This document shows, in pieces, positions 1 through 9,605 of a stretch of DNA of 64,000 bases. Position numbers and translations under genes: made by a program. The stretch lies in NCBI GenBank assembly GCA_963678675.1, contig OY783192.1, positions 32,829,250 to 32,893,249 on the forward strand. The letters run 5' to 3'. The notes under the pieces were generated by a model, which saw nothing but the letters and a program-made list of their open reading frames with translations, had not been told where the DNA came from and did not search any database. This DNA comes from Xiphydria camelus (Eukaryota; Arthropoda; Insecta; Hymenoptera; Xiphydriidae). How positions within the stretch are numbered: the stretch's first letter is position 1; the number at the start of each line of letters is the position of its first letter.

Positions 1-299
1 TAACTCGTTCATGCTTGAAGTAATTGATAAATGCATATTATTTTGGTTAGCATGCTCTATGTATGTGCATACTCCTTAATCGTGAGTATATTGGGGCGCG
101 TCAAATATCTTCTTGTTTAATTTTTCATTTACATTATACTTTCAACATATTTAGATTCTAAATTATTATTTTATTTAAAACATGTACTAGCATTTAGTGA
201 TTTCATTTTTCGTATTTGGTACAAATAACTGATTTTTTTGTAAAGCGTTATAGGTAAGTTATGAACGCAATAGTATAGTTGGGGGAGTTATCTGCTGCC

Positions 300-590
300 A
301 CACAACGAAGGATTAAATCAATATCCTCTCTCTCTCGCATCACTCGACCGCAGCGAGTAGGTATCTCCTTGATCCTCGGGGGATCGAATCGTATTTTTCC
401 TCGTCTTTCCGCGCCACTTTGACGTGGTTGGAGGTACAAGGCATCCGAGAATCACTCGCGGTAGACCGATCAAAGTATATGCCCTACCAAGCGTAGCTAT
501 CTACATACATATACCTGCTATGGATGTATAATCCATCAATCCTCCTCAGTTACCTCAACCTACTACCTCCCCGTTACCACGTTATAATAC
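300..590. repeat. Diverged segmental duplication, copy 1
   Basis: This stretch resembles 1130-1445 in the same orientation. Shared blocks in order are an AAGGATYARATC start, a GGATCGAATCG block followed by a pyrimidine-rich run, a CTTTGACGTG block, a long shared block ending GACCGATCAAAGTAT, and a CCTCCTC...TTACC...CAACCTAC tail. Similarity looks like 70-80% with small indels. No coding potential is evident, so it is either an old local duplication or two copies of an unrecognised repeat. Confidence 0.6.
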
Positions 591-785
591 CTATATCCAA
601 TCCTCCTCCGAAACATTTTACCTCATACCATCTCTTCATTTCCACGCCATAACGCGAGAGATCACGTATATCTGTGAAAACCATTAATATACAAAGAAAA
701 ACCGCATTTACTACAATCTGAAATAGCTGTTTCATTAGGTACATTTTTACACTGCGAAATAGTAACCTTGCTAAAGGAATAAAAT

Positions 786-949
786 GCATCTGGTTAAACG
801 AGTTTAGTTATTCCAACCAAAGGTTTAGTTATTCTAACCAGAAATTGGTCAATTTAATAAAACAGTCGGACGATCCATATTTAACCAAATGGCTTGCTTA
901 TGGTCTCCAGGATTCTGGTAAGATTGATCAGGCTATTTTTCTCAGAGTG
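786..949 (-). mobile_element. MITE family E, copy E1
   Basis: Reverse-oriented copy of the same element as 29036-29253, 35415-35608 and 51355-51583. It carries the family's repeated TTTAGTTATTCYAACC blocks, the AATTGGTCAATTTA block and the terminal TTTTTCTCAGAGTG. It has no coding capacity. The CACTGAG-type end is shared with families C, F, K, O, P, R, S and Z. Confidence 0.7.
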
Positions 950-1129
950 CATAGTATCCACAATTACAATAAAAATGATTAAACACATCCCAGCCTAAAT
1001 CAGACCTGTTTTTATATAATTCACATAAAAAAAAAACATTCAACCTATTCGGACTTACACGCGCAGTAGGTAGGTACTCACACTCGTTATTACAGTAAGT
1101 ACACCGTAAATAGGAGGTACAGACGGGCG

Positions 1130-1445
1130 AATTAAGGATCAGATCGTTATCCCCGTGCGACCCCACCGCAACGACCGACCGACTCCTCCGTCCTCGAGGA
1201 TCGAATCGCATTTTTCTTCGTCATCCCTCCCCGCTTTGACGTGTAGCGGACGGAGAAGCGCACCCGAGGATCACTCGCGGTAGACCGATCAAAGTATCGT
1301 TATCCTCCCTGCCCGTAGGACGTATATACGCGCCCATGTACATCCATCCGTCCCTACATAGATACGCGTCCAATAATTCCGACCACCTCCTCGATTACCG
1401 CAACCTACCTCGTCCTCCTCATTGCCACACCGTATAACACGAGCA
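1130..1445. repeat. Diverged segmental duplication, copy 2
   Basis: Partner of 300-590, same orientation. This copy is more GC-rich. The best conserved part is the 20-odd bases around 1272-1297, which match 456-478 almost exactly. About 540 bp of non-duplicated sequence, including a family E element, separates the copies. Confidence 0.6.
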
Positions 1446-2258
1446 CGCGGGCGCACACGTATCATGGGAGGTATCCCGTACACGCGGCGGGCGCGCCGCG
1501 AGCGAGCCGGTGCCCCGAGCGAGCAGCGAGTTAAAACGAGAAGACGAGAGCCGCGCGCACAGGGTGCGGCGATCGCGCGCGCATTAGCCTCCGGGAGGGC
1601 GTGACGGGGTCGTCGTTTCTGGACATCGCTCACTTCGTCTCGCCTCGCTCCCTGGCCATTCCCTCCTCTCGCCCGCGTTCGCCACGTAATAAGACTTGTA
1701 TCCCTCCGGAATCGATCCGCGCCTCGGTCCGGCCGATCGCGTACTATCGTTCGCCGGAAGGGATTCTCTGCGCGGGTCGAGCGAAAATTACGGGGTTAAT
1801 TTAGGCTCGGTACCGCGGTCGACCCGCGCGCGGCTTCCCGGTGCTCGCCGCGATTGCGGTTTGACGAGGGAGGGAGGCACGTACGAGTCGAAGGGGTCGA
1901 AGAGGAGGAGAGGAATGCTATGGTTGTTGTGTGGGATGGGATGGGATGGTTTATAGGGTTGACGTTCGGGGGTTGTCATCAGTGGGTTCGAAGTCAGGCG
2001 TGGAAATGTAGGGAAAAAATGTAAATATTATCGAAACATTAATTATAAAATCATTATATGTTGATGATTTTATTTATCATTCATAATTTTTAAATCAGTC
2101 ATCTAGGCTGAAAACATTTTTACCGATTTTCCGTTTATCACTGAGTGCGCTCTAGTTGCGAAATTCGATGTTCAATTGTTTTCAAACTGCTAATACGCGA
2201 TACGTCGGCTGACAATGAATGTGTAGTGACACGCCACGCCGCTCTTTTCTCCGCCTGG
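1446..2258. other. CpG-rich then AT-rich non-coding stretch
   Basis: 1440-1860 is strongly CpG-rich and gives open frames in several directions with arginine-rich low-complexity translations, which I read as composition artefacts. 1925-1948 holds a short GGGAT-type run. 1990-2120 is AT-rich with a small imperfect hairpin. I see no gene, splice pattern or mobile element. Confidence 0.5.
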
Positions 2259-3864
2259 CACGGCCCTGGCCTGGCCCTGGCACGACCCTGACACGGTCCG
2301 GGCACGGCCCTGACACGGCCCGGGCACGGCCCTGACACGGCCCTGGCACGGCCCTGGCACGGCCCTGGCACGGCCCGGGCACGGCCCGGGCACGGCCCTG
2401 GCACGGCCCTGGCACGGCCCGGGCACGGTCCGGGCACGGCCCTGACACGGCCCTGGCACGGCCCTGACACGGCCCTGGCACGGCCCTGACACGGCCCTGG
2501 CATGGCCCGGGCACGGCCCTGGCACGGCCCGGGCACGGCCCTGACACGGTCCGGGCACGGCCCGGGCACGGCCCTGACACGGCCCTGGCACGGCCCGGGC
2601 ACGGCCCTGGCACGGCCCTGACACGGTCCGGGCACGGCCCGGGCACGGCCCTGACACGGTCCGGGCACGGCCCGGGCACGGCCCTGGCACGGCCCGGGCA
2701 CGGCCCTGACACGGTCCGGGCACGGCCCTGGCACGGCCCTGGCACGGCCCTGGCACGGCCCGGGCACGGCCCTGGCACGGCCCGGGCACGGCCCTGGCAC
2801 GGCCCTGACACGGTCCGGGCACGGCCCGGGCACGGCCCTGACACGGTCCGGGCACGGCCCGGGCACGGCCCTGGCACGGCCCGGGCACGGCCCTGACACG
2901 GTCCGGGCACGGCCCTGGCACGGGCCTGACACGGTCCGGGCACGGCCCTGGCACGGCCCTGGCACGGCCCTGGCACGGCCCGGGCACGGCCCTGGCACGG
3001 CCCTGACACGGTCCGGGCACGGCCCTGGCACGGCCTGGGCACGGCCCTGGCACGGCCTGGGCACGGCCCTGACACGGTCCGGGCACGGCCCTGGCACGGC
3101 CCGGGCACGGCCCTGGCACGGCCCTGACACGGTCCGGGCACGGCCCTGGCACGGCCCTGGCACGGCCCGGGCACGGCCCGGGCACGGCCCTGACACGGCC
3201 CTGGCACGGCCCGGGCACGGCCCTGGCACGGCCCGGGCACGGCCCTGGCACGGCCCGGGCACGGCCCTGGCACGGCCCGGGCACGGCCCTGGCACGGCCC
3301 GGGCACGGCCCTGGCACGGCCCTGGCACGGCCCTGACACGGCCCGGGCACGGCCCTGACACGGCCCTGGCACGGCCCGGGCACGGCCCTGACACGGCCCT
3401 GGCACGGCCCGGGCACGGCCCTGACACGGTCCGGGCACGGCCCTGGCACGGCCCTGGCACGGCCCGGGCACGGTCCGGGCACGGCCCTGACACGGCCCTG
3501 GCACGGCCCTGGCACGGTCCGGGCACGGCCCTGGCACGGCCCGGGCACGGCCCGGGCACGGCCCTGGCACGGCCCGGGCACGGCCCTGACACGGCCCTGG
3601 CACGGCCCTGACACGGCCCTGGCACGGCCCGGGCACGGCCCTGGCACGGCCCTGACACGGTCCGGGCACGGCCCTGGCACGGCCCGGGCACGGCCCTGAC
3701 ACGGTCCGGGCACGGCCCTGGCACGGCCCTGGCACGGCCCTGGCACGGCCCTGACACGGTCCGGGCACGGCCCGGGCACGGCCCTGGCACGGCCCGGGCA
3801 CGGCCCTGGCACGGCCCGGGCACGGCCCTGGCACGGCCCGGGCACGGCCCTGGCACGGCCCGGG
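2259..3864. repeat. 11-bp GC-rich minisatellite, 146 units
   Basis: Tandem array of an 11-bp unit with the consensus CACGGCCCTGG. Four variants make up nearly all units: endings CTGG, CGGG and CTGA, and a C-to-T change giving CACGGTCCGGG. The CACGG motif keeps the same phase modulo 11 at 2259, 2281, 3062 and 3843, so there is no net indel over 1606 bp. Three units make 33 bp, which is 11 codons, so every minus-strand frame reads the same 11-residue cycle (GPCQGRARAVP). None of the common variants makes a stop on that strand, which explains three overlapping frames of 551-619 codons without selection. On the plus strand the CTGA variant makes TGA stops. Homogenisation by unequal exchange or gene conversion is the likely cause of the uniformity. 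Confidence 0.95.
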
Positions 3865-3975
3865 CCCGGCCCGGCTCCGGCCTCTGCCCGGGCCGTGCCC
3901 TCTGCTGCTGCTGCTGCTGGGCTGGGCTGAGGCCGGAGTCGGGGCCGGGCCGGGCTGGGCCGGGCAGGGCAAACT
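3865..3975. repeat. Degenerate GC-rich edge with (CTG)6
   Basis: The first units beyond the array decay into CCGGCC-rich sequence. Six CTG triplets follow at 3902-3919, then more GGGCC-rich sequence to about 3965. On the minus strand this gives a short polyglutamine and a proline/arginine-rich leader to the false open frames of the minisatellite. Confidence 0.8.
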
Positions 3976-4013
3976 CGGAAACGGTGCTTAAACGCATTTC
4001 CCCTTCTATAAAA

Positions 4014-4553
4014 TATTATCTATGAACTTTAGGCCCACATCGATGTAAGATACTTTGTTGTAGATAAAAATACGTGTGTGTATAATAACATATAATATAA
4101 AACAGTTTTTATAGAAAAATTGTTAGATGTGAAACATCGAAATTCTTCTTTGTAGAAAGTATGCGATAGGAAGGATCGACCACGCGTCCGTCGAAAGAAC
4201 ACGTGCGCCAGTGCGCATTTGTATTTATGACTGTGATACTATTAAACGGTACGAACCGTTGTGTCTAATTCAAAAAGCGCATTTAGTTTACTCTCTCTTA
4301 ACTCTACCATCGGTACTGTTTAATAGTATCACAGTCATAAATACGAATGCGCGCACTGGCGCACGTATCCTTTCGACGGACGCGTGGTCGATCCTTCCTA
4401 TCGCATACTTTCTACAAAGAAGAATTTCGATGTTTCACATCTAACAATTTTTCTATAAAAACTGTTTTATATTATATGTTATTATACACACACGTATTTT
4501 TATCTACAACAAAGTATCTTACATCGATGTGGGCCTAAAGTTCATAGATAATA
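4014..4553. mobile_element. Giant foldback element N1
   Basis: Near-perfect inverted repeat. The left arm (about 4014-4247) is the reverse complement of the right arm (about 4318-4553) with only a few mismatches and a 2-3-base indel. The loop is about 70 bp. The outer ~70 bases contain a TATGAACTTTAGGCC...TAGATAAAAATA motif related to the stem-loop core of family M. The arms then continue into element-specific sequence ending in TAATAGTATCACAGTCATAAA. No terminal gene is present. A transcript across it would fold into a ~235-bp duplex. The high arm identity implies recent origin or arm-to-arm correction. Confidence 0.9.
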
Positions 4554-4570
4554 AGATAATGGCGATTTTT

Positions 4571-4575
4571 ATACA

Positions 4576-4605
<30 letters not shown>
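4571..4605. repeat. (CATA)n microsatellite
   Basis: About eight to nine ACAT/CATA units immediately to the right of foldback N1. Confidence 0.95.
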
Positions 4606-4607
<2 letters not shown>

Positions 4608-5159
4608 CGGCATATAGTATTAAAATCCTTTTTACTGTCATATTATTTTCATAATATCGCTAGTCACTTCATCCATTCCAAAAAGTACGAAAAATAATAG
4701 GTATACGTTTTTTCTATGCATGGTGGGAGAAGGAAATTCTTCGAAACCACCGAGCTGGAGCATAAAAATTGGCGCCGGGAGAGTACGCAGATTCAGCGCC
4801 GTTCGGTTGGTGTTATCCCCGAAGAAGTACACGTGCACCGCAATAGTCGAATTTATTGCGGGTCTGCACTTTGTCCGAGGAGAGCATAAAAGGCAGAGGG
4901 TTTCTGTTGCCTCCCGCGAGGCTCCTGAAATCTGAGCACGCGGTCGAGGCCCTTCGCTTGCGACCCGGCGCCTATCACTCTCGCTAGACTAAGTTACTAT
5001 CTATTTAGCCGGTCAAATAGACTGAAATTTCTCTGGCAGTAAATTTTTATCGTGTATCCACTGCAATCTAGCTAGATTTATTTTTCTCAACCGAGATTCT
5101 AGACTAACTCTCGCTAGATTGTTCTCAATGCTGTGTCCACTTGAGTAAATCTAGCTGAA
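4606..5159. other. Intervening sequence between N1 and N2
   Basis: Mixed-composition DNA. It contains two GCATAAAA strings (4759 and 4884) and a GGCGCCG block, loosely like an LTR or promoter, but no second copy or matching end is visible. 5000-5160 has several TCTAGCTAGATT-like words. No gene is supported. Confidence 0.4.
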
Positions 5160-5480
5160 AACGAAAGAACACGTTCGCCAGTGCGCATTTGTATTTATAA
5201 TTGTGATACTATTAAACGGTACAAACCGTTGTGTCTAATTCAAAAAGCGCATTTAGTTTACTCTCTCTTAACTCTGCCATCAGTCGCTGTTCCGTCTCGC
5301 GATAAACGGAATTCGACACAACGGTTCGTACCGTTTAATGGTATCACAGTCATAAATACAAATGCGCGCACGGGCGCACGTATTCTTTCAACGGATGCGT
5401 GGTCGATCCTTCCTATCGCATACTTTCTACAAAGAAGAATTTCGATGTTTCACATCTAACAATTTTCCTATACAAACGGT
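5160..5480. mobile_element. Truncated foldback element N2
   Basis: Sister of N1 that begins inside the left arm at the GAAAGAACACG motif, so the outer left ~180 bases are missing. The right arm runs to the TCACATCTAACAATTTT block. N2 keeps about 50 bp of the loop and inner right arm that N1 lacks (around 5282-5330), so its inner hairpin is longer than that of N1. Neither copy derives directly from the other. Confidence 0.85.
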
Positions 5481-6500
5481 ATTTAAATGTTATTTTTAAA
5501 CGTGCTAACCAATGATCAATCAATCCTCATGCTTTCATTAATGAGGGTAAATACTGCTTCGTACACCGATACAGTGAGCGTCTAGTAGTAAGTGTCTAAG
5601 GTAGGGCTCGGTGAGAGGGGACCATCGAGTCGTGGCGGAGAGAGCCGATGCGTCCCGAGTTAGGCCAAGCGAACGAGGAGACGCAGGGTGACCGTTGCCT
5701 CTATATCTATATATAGAATAGATATAGATATAGAGGCAATGTTCAACGTTCGCCTTGCTTTAGCGTATTTAGCCACTCCAGCGACGTTTCACGAGCAGCC
5801 GGTCTCACCCCCGAAGCGCGGCATAAGATGTTTCACATCAAAAATGGGATAAATGCCTCAGTTTTACGTTCGACTTCAAGCGCGATTATCTCGAGACGCA
5901 GTAGAGATACGTGAAAAATCAATAGAAACTTTTTTATAGCGGAAACATAGACGAGCATCTTTTGTTTAAACTTTTTTTCGATACCTCGAATCGTTTTCGA
6001 GATGAGTGATCTTTAAACCGCACTTCGATCAAGGCGTTCATTCCACTTTTATCCTATAATAGTATAAGGGTGGGAAAATATTCTTGCGACTGCAAAATCT
6101 ACGCGTTAAAAAATGCATAGAAAATTTTGTGGTCGAAGTTTCAATCATTTTCAAGAGCCACGCCACTTGCAGGGAACATTTCGTTAGCGCGGACATCCGC
6201 GTGCATTTTCCAGCGAGTCTAGGGAAAACTGAACTACAATCTAAAAAGGAAACGCGCGCGCTCTACCCATCGCGAGGCGGTTATAAATATCTAACCCATA
6301 TTCGCACGTACACGATAATTGCTTTCGAGTAAACCGAGGCGCTGAAAGATCTCGTTTTACTGCGGCGCGCTGGAACGCGCGGGGTGGTTTACAGCCGTTT
6401 ACGTTGCTCGAGTGTTCCCGTGGCGCCCAGGGTCTCGCGGGTGTCGTTTACTGCGTCATAATACCTCTCTAACAGACACCCCATAATCATATGCTGTAAA
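5481..6500. other. Unassigned stretch with a short palindrome
   Basis: No gene is recognised. 5700-6060 is moderate-GC unique sequence. 6060-6480 contains CpG-rich words and open frames of fewer than 90 codons without recognisable similarity. The only clear structure is the palindrome at 5697-5737. Confidence 0.4.
5697..5737. repeat. AT-rich perfect palindrome
   Basis: GCCTCTATATCTATATATA is followed by a 2-4-base spacer and its reverse complement, giving a stem of about 19 bp. It could be a cruciform or a microsatellite foldback. It is not flanked by a T-run, and nothing suggests a bacterial-type terminator. Confidence 0.8.
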
Positions 6501-6523
6501 CAAATTTTTACAGGCCGATCCTG

Positions 6524-6574
6524 TAGCTACGCTGGTGCGTCGGACGCTTATAGCGGCAGCCAAATTCGATTCCC
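6524..6574 (+). ncRNA. Possible tRNA-derived SINE or Pol III promoter remnant
   Basis: TAGCTACGCTGG at 6524-6535 resembles a tRNA A box, and ATTCGATTCCC at 6564-6574 resembles a B box. The spacing of about 30-40 bases is tRNA-like. I could not fold a full cloverleaf: the acceptor stem is not evident and no clear T-run terminates it. It may be a SINE head or a chance match. Confidence 0.25.
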
Positions 6575-6667
6575 GGTTCCCGTGGGACACCCTACGGAGA
6601 AAGGAATGTTGTACAAAGTGATATCTCACATAGCAAAAACTGTCCTCGGAAGCGATGGTTCAGGCAG

Positions 6668-7069
6668 AAAAGTTCTATATATTTTGTATATAATCCATAC
6701 GTGGATTTGGTCATAATATGTGAATCGTGTATGATTTTTATATGAACCTTATACAGACTATATATGGATTATATTATACAAATATTCAAAAATCTAGAAA
6801 CAGAATGATTTATTTGCATCAATTATTTTTTTTTTTCATATTAATTAGATATTTTTTACCTTGCAATCCCATAGGTACTATACTCTATAACATATGATTG
6901 CAAGGGAGAGATATTTAATTAATTTATCAAAAGATTTCATTGATATAAATGAATAATTACTTGCGACCCCGCAAGTAATTTTCAGTAGATCCAATCAATT
7001 ATTTTTTTCTGTGTATACAATCCCTGTATGACCCGAACCGCATACGGATCATAGAAAACTTTTCCGTCT
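6668..7069. mobile_element. MITE family H, copy H1 (interrupted)
   Basis: Starts GGCAGAAAAGTTCTATATA and ends AACTTTTCCGTCTG. These are inverted copies of the family end GGCGGAAAAGTTCTATAT seen at 26989, 55060, 55728 and 60842. The interior is made of overlapping ATATAATCCATA/GGATTATATATGATTTC words, so the element is highly self-complementary. Family I (6800-7016) interrupts the right half. Confidence 0.85.
6800..7016. mobile_element. MITE family I, copy I1, nested in H1
   Basis: Related to 28330-28586. The right end has TTACTTGCGACCCCGCAAG, then GTAGATCCAATCAATTATTTTTTTCTGTG. The interior carries the paired AATTAGATATTTTTT and TGCAATC/GATTGCAAG words. The left arm lacks the ACTTGCGGGGTCGCAAGT block that I2 keeps, so it is partly deleted. 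Confidence 0.75.
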
Positions 7070-7991
7070 GATCAAAACGCGTGCGCAGCGTCCTTCCGAC
7101 TGCAGACTGCGGCGCGTAAAATGGAATGATGGATTTTAGAAAGAATCCGCCTCGCGTCTCTCCAATGTATCTAACATATGTAGATCTCTTGATTCTCGAG
7201 AAGATTAAACAGGATCCTTGATGAATACGCTCCTCCTCCCTCGCATCCGTAGATAATTCCGTCGCGTCGTTTTCCCTCGCGAGATATGAAGGATGCCTCT
7301 GTCGCGAGGAGAGTCCGTAAAGCGTCGAGGGGTCGCCTCAGTTATGCATCGCGACGTGAAATCTCGCGGTCACATCTCATTACCCCGGACGTACGCGGCG
7401 CGCCTCGCACCGGGAGGCAATTAATATTTAGCCAACTGATTAACGTGGTCGCCGCGTCTGATAAATCACCCGGCACTCCGCGCACGGAACGCTCTCCGTC
7501 GTCTTCCCCTCCGCGCGGAAATTACGCGCGAAACGCGACGCGATTCTCCTCGACGATAGGCGCTGTACGCTGCATGCTGCGCGCACGCTGCTCGCGCGAC
7601 ACCGTGAATTTGTTGAATCGTAGCAGTTAGAAGGCGTTAACCAGAGTTTCTACTGTTGCTCTTGCTGTATTTAATACGTGCAGTTTGTTGGGATTATCAG
7701 AAATTATAGTCTACCTTATGCTACATCTCTTACCCTCTTACATGTACTATCATTTATCATTTTGTAATCGCGATAGTCGCGCTGTGTAATCACGTAACAT
7801 AATAAAAGCATACAATAATATGGAATGATAAAGTGCAACACGGATGGGTTCTTCATTGCATTCTTCAAATTGAGACGAAGTCAAATCTTAAGCCTACAGC
7901 TGAGCAGGAATGGTGAACGAGGTAATATTAAAGGGATAGGCTTGAGGCCTCCTGTACCTCCATCATTGCCTTGCACTCATTTGGAGACCTA
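7070..7991. other. Unique CpG-rich stretch
   Basis: 7260-7620 is CpG-rich with a 114-codon open frame (7286-7630) of serine/arginine-rich composition that I do not accept as a gene. 7640-7990 is AT-rich without repeats that I can match in the window. Confidence 0.4.
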
Positions 7992-8249
7992 CACCGAGAG
8001 AACAATTTATTAATAGTTAATAAATGTAATTTCAAATGCGGCGAAATAAATATTTCGTTGGGCAAAGATGATATTTATATGTTAATTATTAAAATGTTTA
8101 TTTTATTCGAACAATTGTCTCGAAGGATCTAATCGTGCCAAATAAATATCGCGTAATAGTTAACGGATATTTACTTGGACCAACAACATTTTTATTTCGC
8201 CCTATTCAAATAAACACTTTCTAACTATAAATAAACTGTTTTCTCGGTG
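7992..8249. mobile_element. MITE family F, copy F1 (complete)
   Basis: Complete copy with CACCGAGAGAACAATTTATT at the left, an inverted ATAAACTGTTTTCTCGGTG at the right, and TA duplications at 7990-7991 and 8250-8251. The interior has the family's GGCGAAATAAATATTTCGTTGG, AATGTTTATTTTATTCG and mirrored TTTATTTCGCC words. It is non-coding. TA flanks with CACYGAG ends point to a Tc1/mariner-type transposase in trans. Confidence 0.9.
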
Positions 8250-9171
8250 TACGATGCAAATAGAAGACGGGATCACTGAATACCACTAGGATTAAGTAAA
8301 GAAATAGCCTATTTATTTTGCGAATTAGGAGGTTGTAAGCGCTTTAATTTCTCTTTCAGTTATTTAATTTCACGATATTTTTTCATGCGATCACGACTCG
8401 AAAAATATTTCATTTGTTTGACTATCCATCGTATCGATTGCGGATAACTCGTCGGAGAATTACTAAATGTATCAGTATCCGTTGAAAGTTTGATGAGGTT
8501 AAAAAAAATGGAGTCTAACGATTTTCTATAAATTCGCGCCGTGGCCACCCACAATAATTGTACCTGTTACTGATACGCGAGCAGCGTTGCAGGTATGCGG
8601 CAGCCGTGTATCCCGTTGTATCCCGAATCGCGCGCGACCATCGCATCGGCCGCGTTCGACTCGCGCGCTGGAATCCGCGACGCGGGGTGTATTATTTGCA
8701 CCTACCGTCTCCGCGCCGCGGTTGAGATATACGCGGAACAGTAGCGCGCGGCTGCTGCGGCGGCTCGTCGCGATCTCTTTTCATCAACCGCGCGCGTTCC
8801 GCGCGTTCTCCGCTGCCATTACACGAGTTTGCACGCGCGGATACATCGCCGGGACACCCGCGACGGTGTGCATGCGTGCACGCATGTATACGGCTCGCGG
8901 GAATAACGTCTTCCGCGCGAGTTAGGCATTAACATCATTCTCTCGCACCTATTTCTCTTTCGGTGGAAAGAGGGGGAGGTCGGGGGGAAGTGCAGCTGAT
9001 CCTGAGAGCAAATGAAGTCATCCGCGTTACTGCATCGATGCGTATTTCCATATAAGATGTTTTACGCCGATCGCGAGCGTGACTATCAGCCGCGTTAAAC
9101 TCACGTTGGAATCCGGGATGAGGGAGGTAACGCTGTACCTGCTGCGCTGTAGCTGCAGCGTTCGAGTGACG
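8250..9171. other. CpG-rich stretch with a recurring sequence module
   Basis: 8590-8930 is very CpG-rich. The block CACCTATTTCTCTT (8946) followed by AATGAAGTCATCCGCGTTAC and TGCATCGATGCGTAT (9011-9045) reappears at 16966-17034, and more weakly at 16683-16760. A TCGCG...TGGAATCCG word also recurs (8670, 9109). No exon is evident. Confidence 0.5.
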
Positions 9172-9176
9172 TCTAT
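9172..9176. repeat. Target-site duplication of BEL element, left
   Basis: TCTAT lies directly outside the left LTR, and the same five bases follow the right LTR at 15400-15404. Four to six bases is the usual range for BEL/Pao integrases. Confidence 0.92.
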
Positions 9177-9526
9177 TGTACGGGGAAAGAGTGAACTGCC
9201 GTGATTACTACGTTTAACAAATATTAGGTTTTATTCAAACTAAAATCAGGGCACTAAAAACGGATTATCATAACGGATTAATGCGAGAAACTGAAATTCG
9301 TGGCGAAGATCGAAGTATATGCACGCGAGACTATCGTTACAATGACGACGGAAACAAAACTGTTTATTTTAAGACTGGTCGCGATGACGCTGAGGCTCGC
9401 CTTTGTTTAACACTATATTCGACTAGATCGTGGTGGCGTTGAGATTTACCGCAAGGCGGTATTGCAAGAATTCGACTGGCTTCACGAAACAAGCGATTAC
9501 GTTCGCAACCCATGCTTGTCAGAACA
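9177..9526 (-). repeat. 3' LTR of BEL element
   Basis: 350 bp, TG...CA bounded in both orientations. In element orientation an AATAAA polyadenylation signal lies about 292-297 bases into the LTR (plus-strand TTTATT at 9230-9235), leaving ~53 bases to the end. It appears identical to 15050-15399. Confidence 0.95.
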
Positions 9527-9528
9527 TA

Positions 9529-9542
9529 CCGCCCGCCTTGCC
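9529..9542 (-). promoter_or_regulatory. Candidate polypurine tract
   Basis: In element orientation GGCAAGGCGGGCGG lies two bases upstream of the 3' LTR. It is in the right place to prime plus-strand DNA synthesis, but two cytosines interrupt it, so the exact primer is uncertain. Confidence 0.45.
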
Positions 9543-9605
9543 ATCGCAGCCGATGGCGAAATTAGTTACATGTTACATTTCTTATACCTAGATAGTAATC
9601 AATGT

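Noticed and set aside
2259..3864. CRISPR array or telomeric repeat
   Set aside because: The unit is an 11-bp direct tandem without spacers and is unlike the insect TTAGG telomere.
2138..3997. Three overlapping minus-strand frames of 551-619 codons encoding PGPCQGRARAV-type repeats
   Set aside because: All three frames encode the same cycle because the 11-bp unit is not a multiple of three and lacks stops on that strand. There is no evidence for one preferred frame.
4720..4935. Possible solo LTR or promoter around the two GCATAAAA strings
   Set aside because: No TG...CA boundaries, no target duplication and no second copy in the window.
4211..5459. Two similar 77- and 92-codon frames in the foldback elements
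   Set aside because: The likeness comes from N1 and N2 being copies of one element. The frame crosses arm and loop and has no domain.
5697..5737. Rho-independent terminator
   Set aside because: The hairpin is AT-rich without a T-run, and the setting is eukaryotic.
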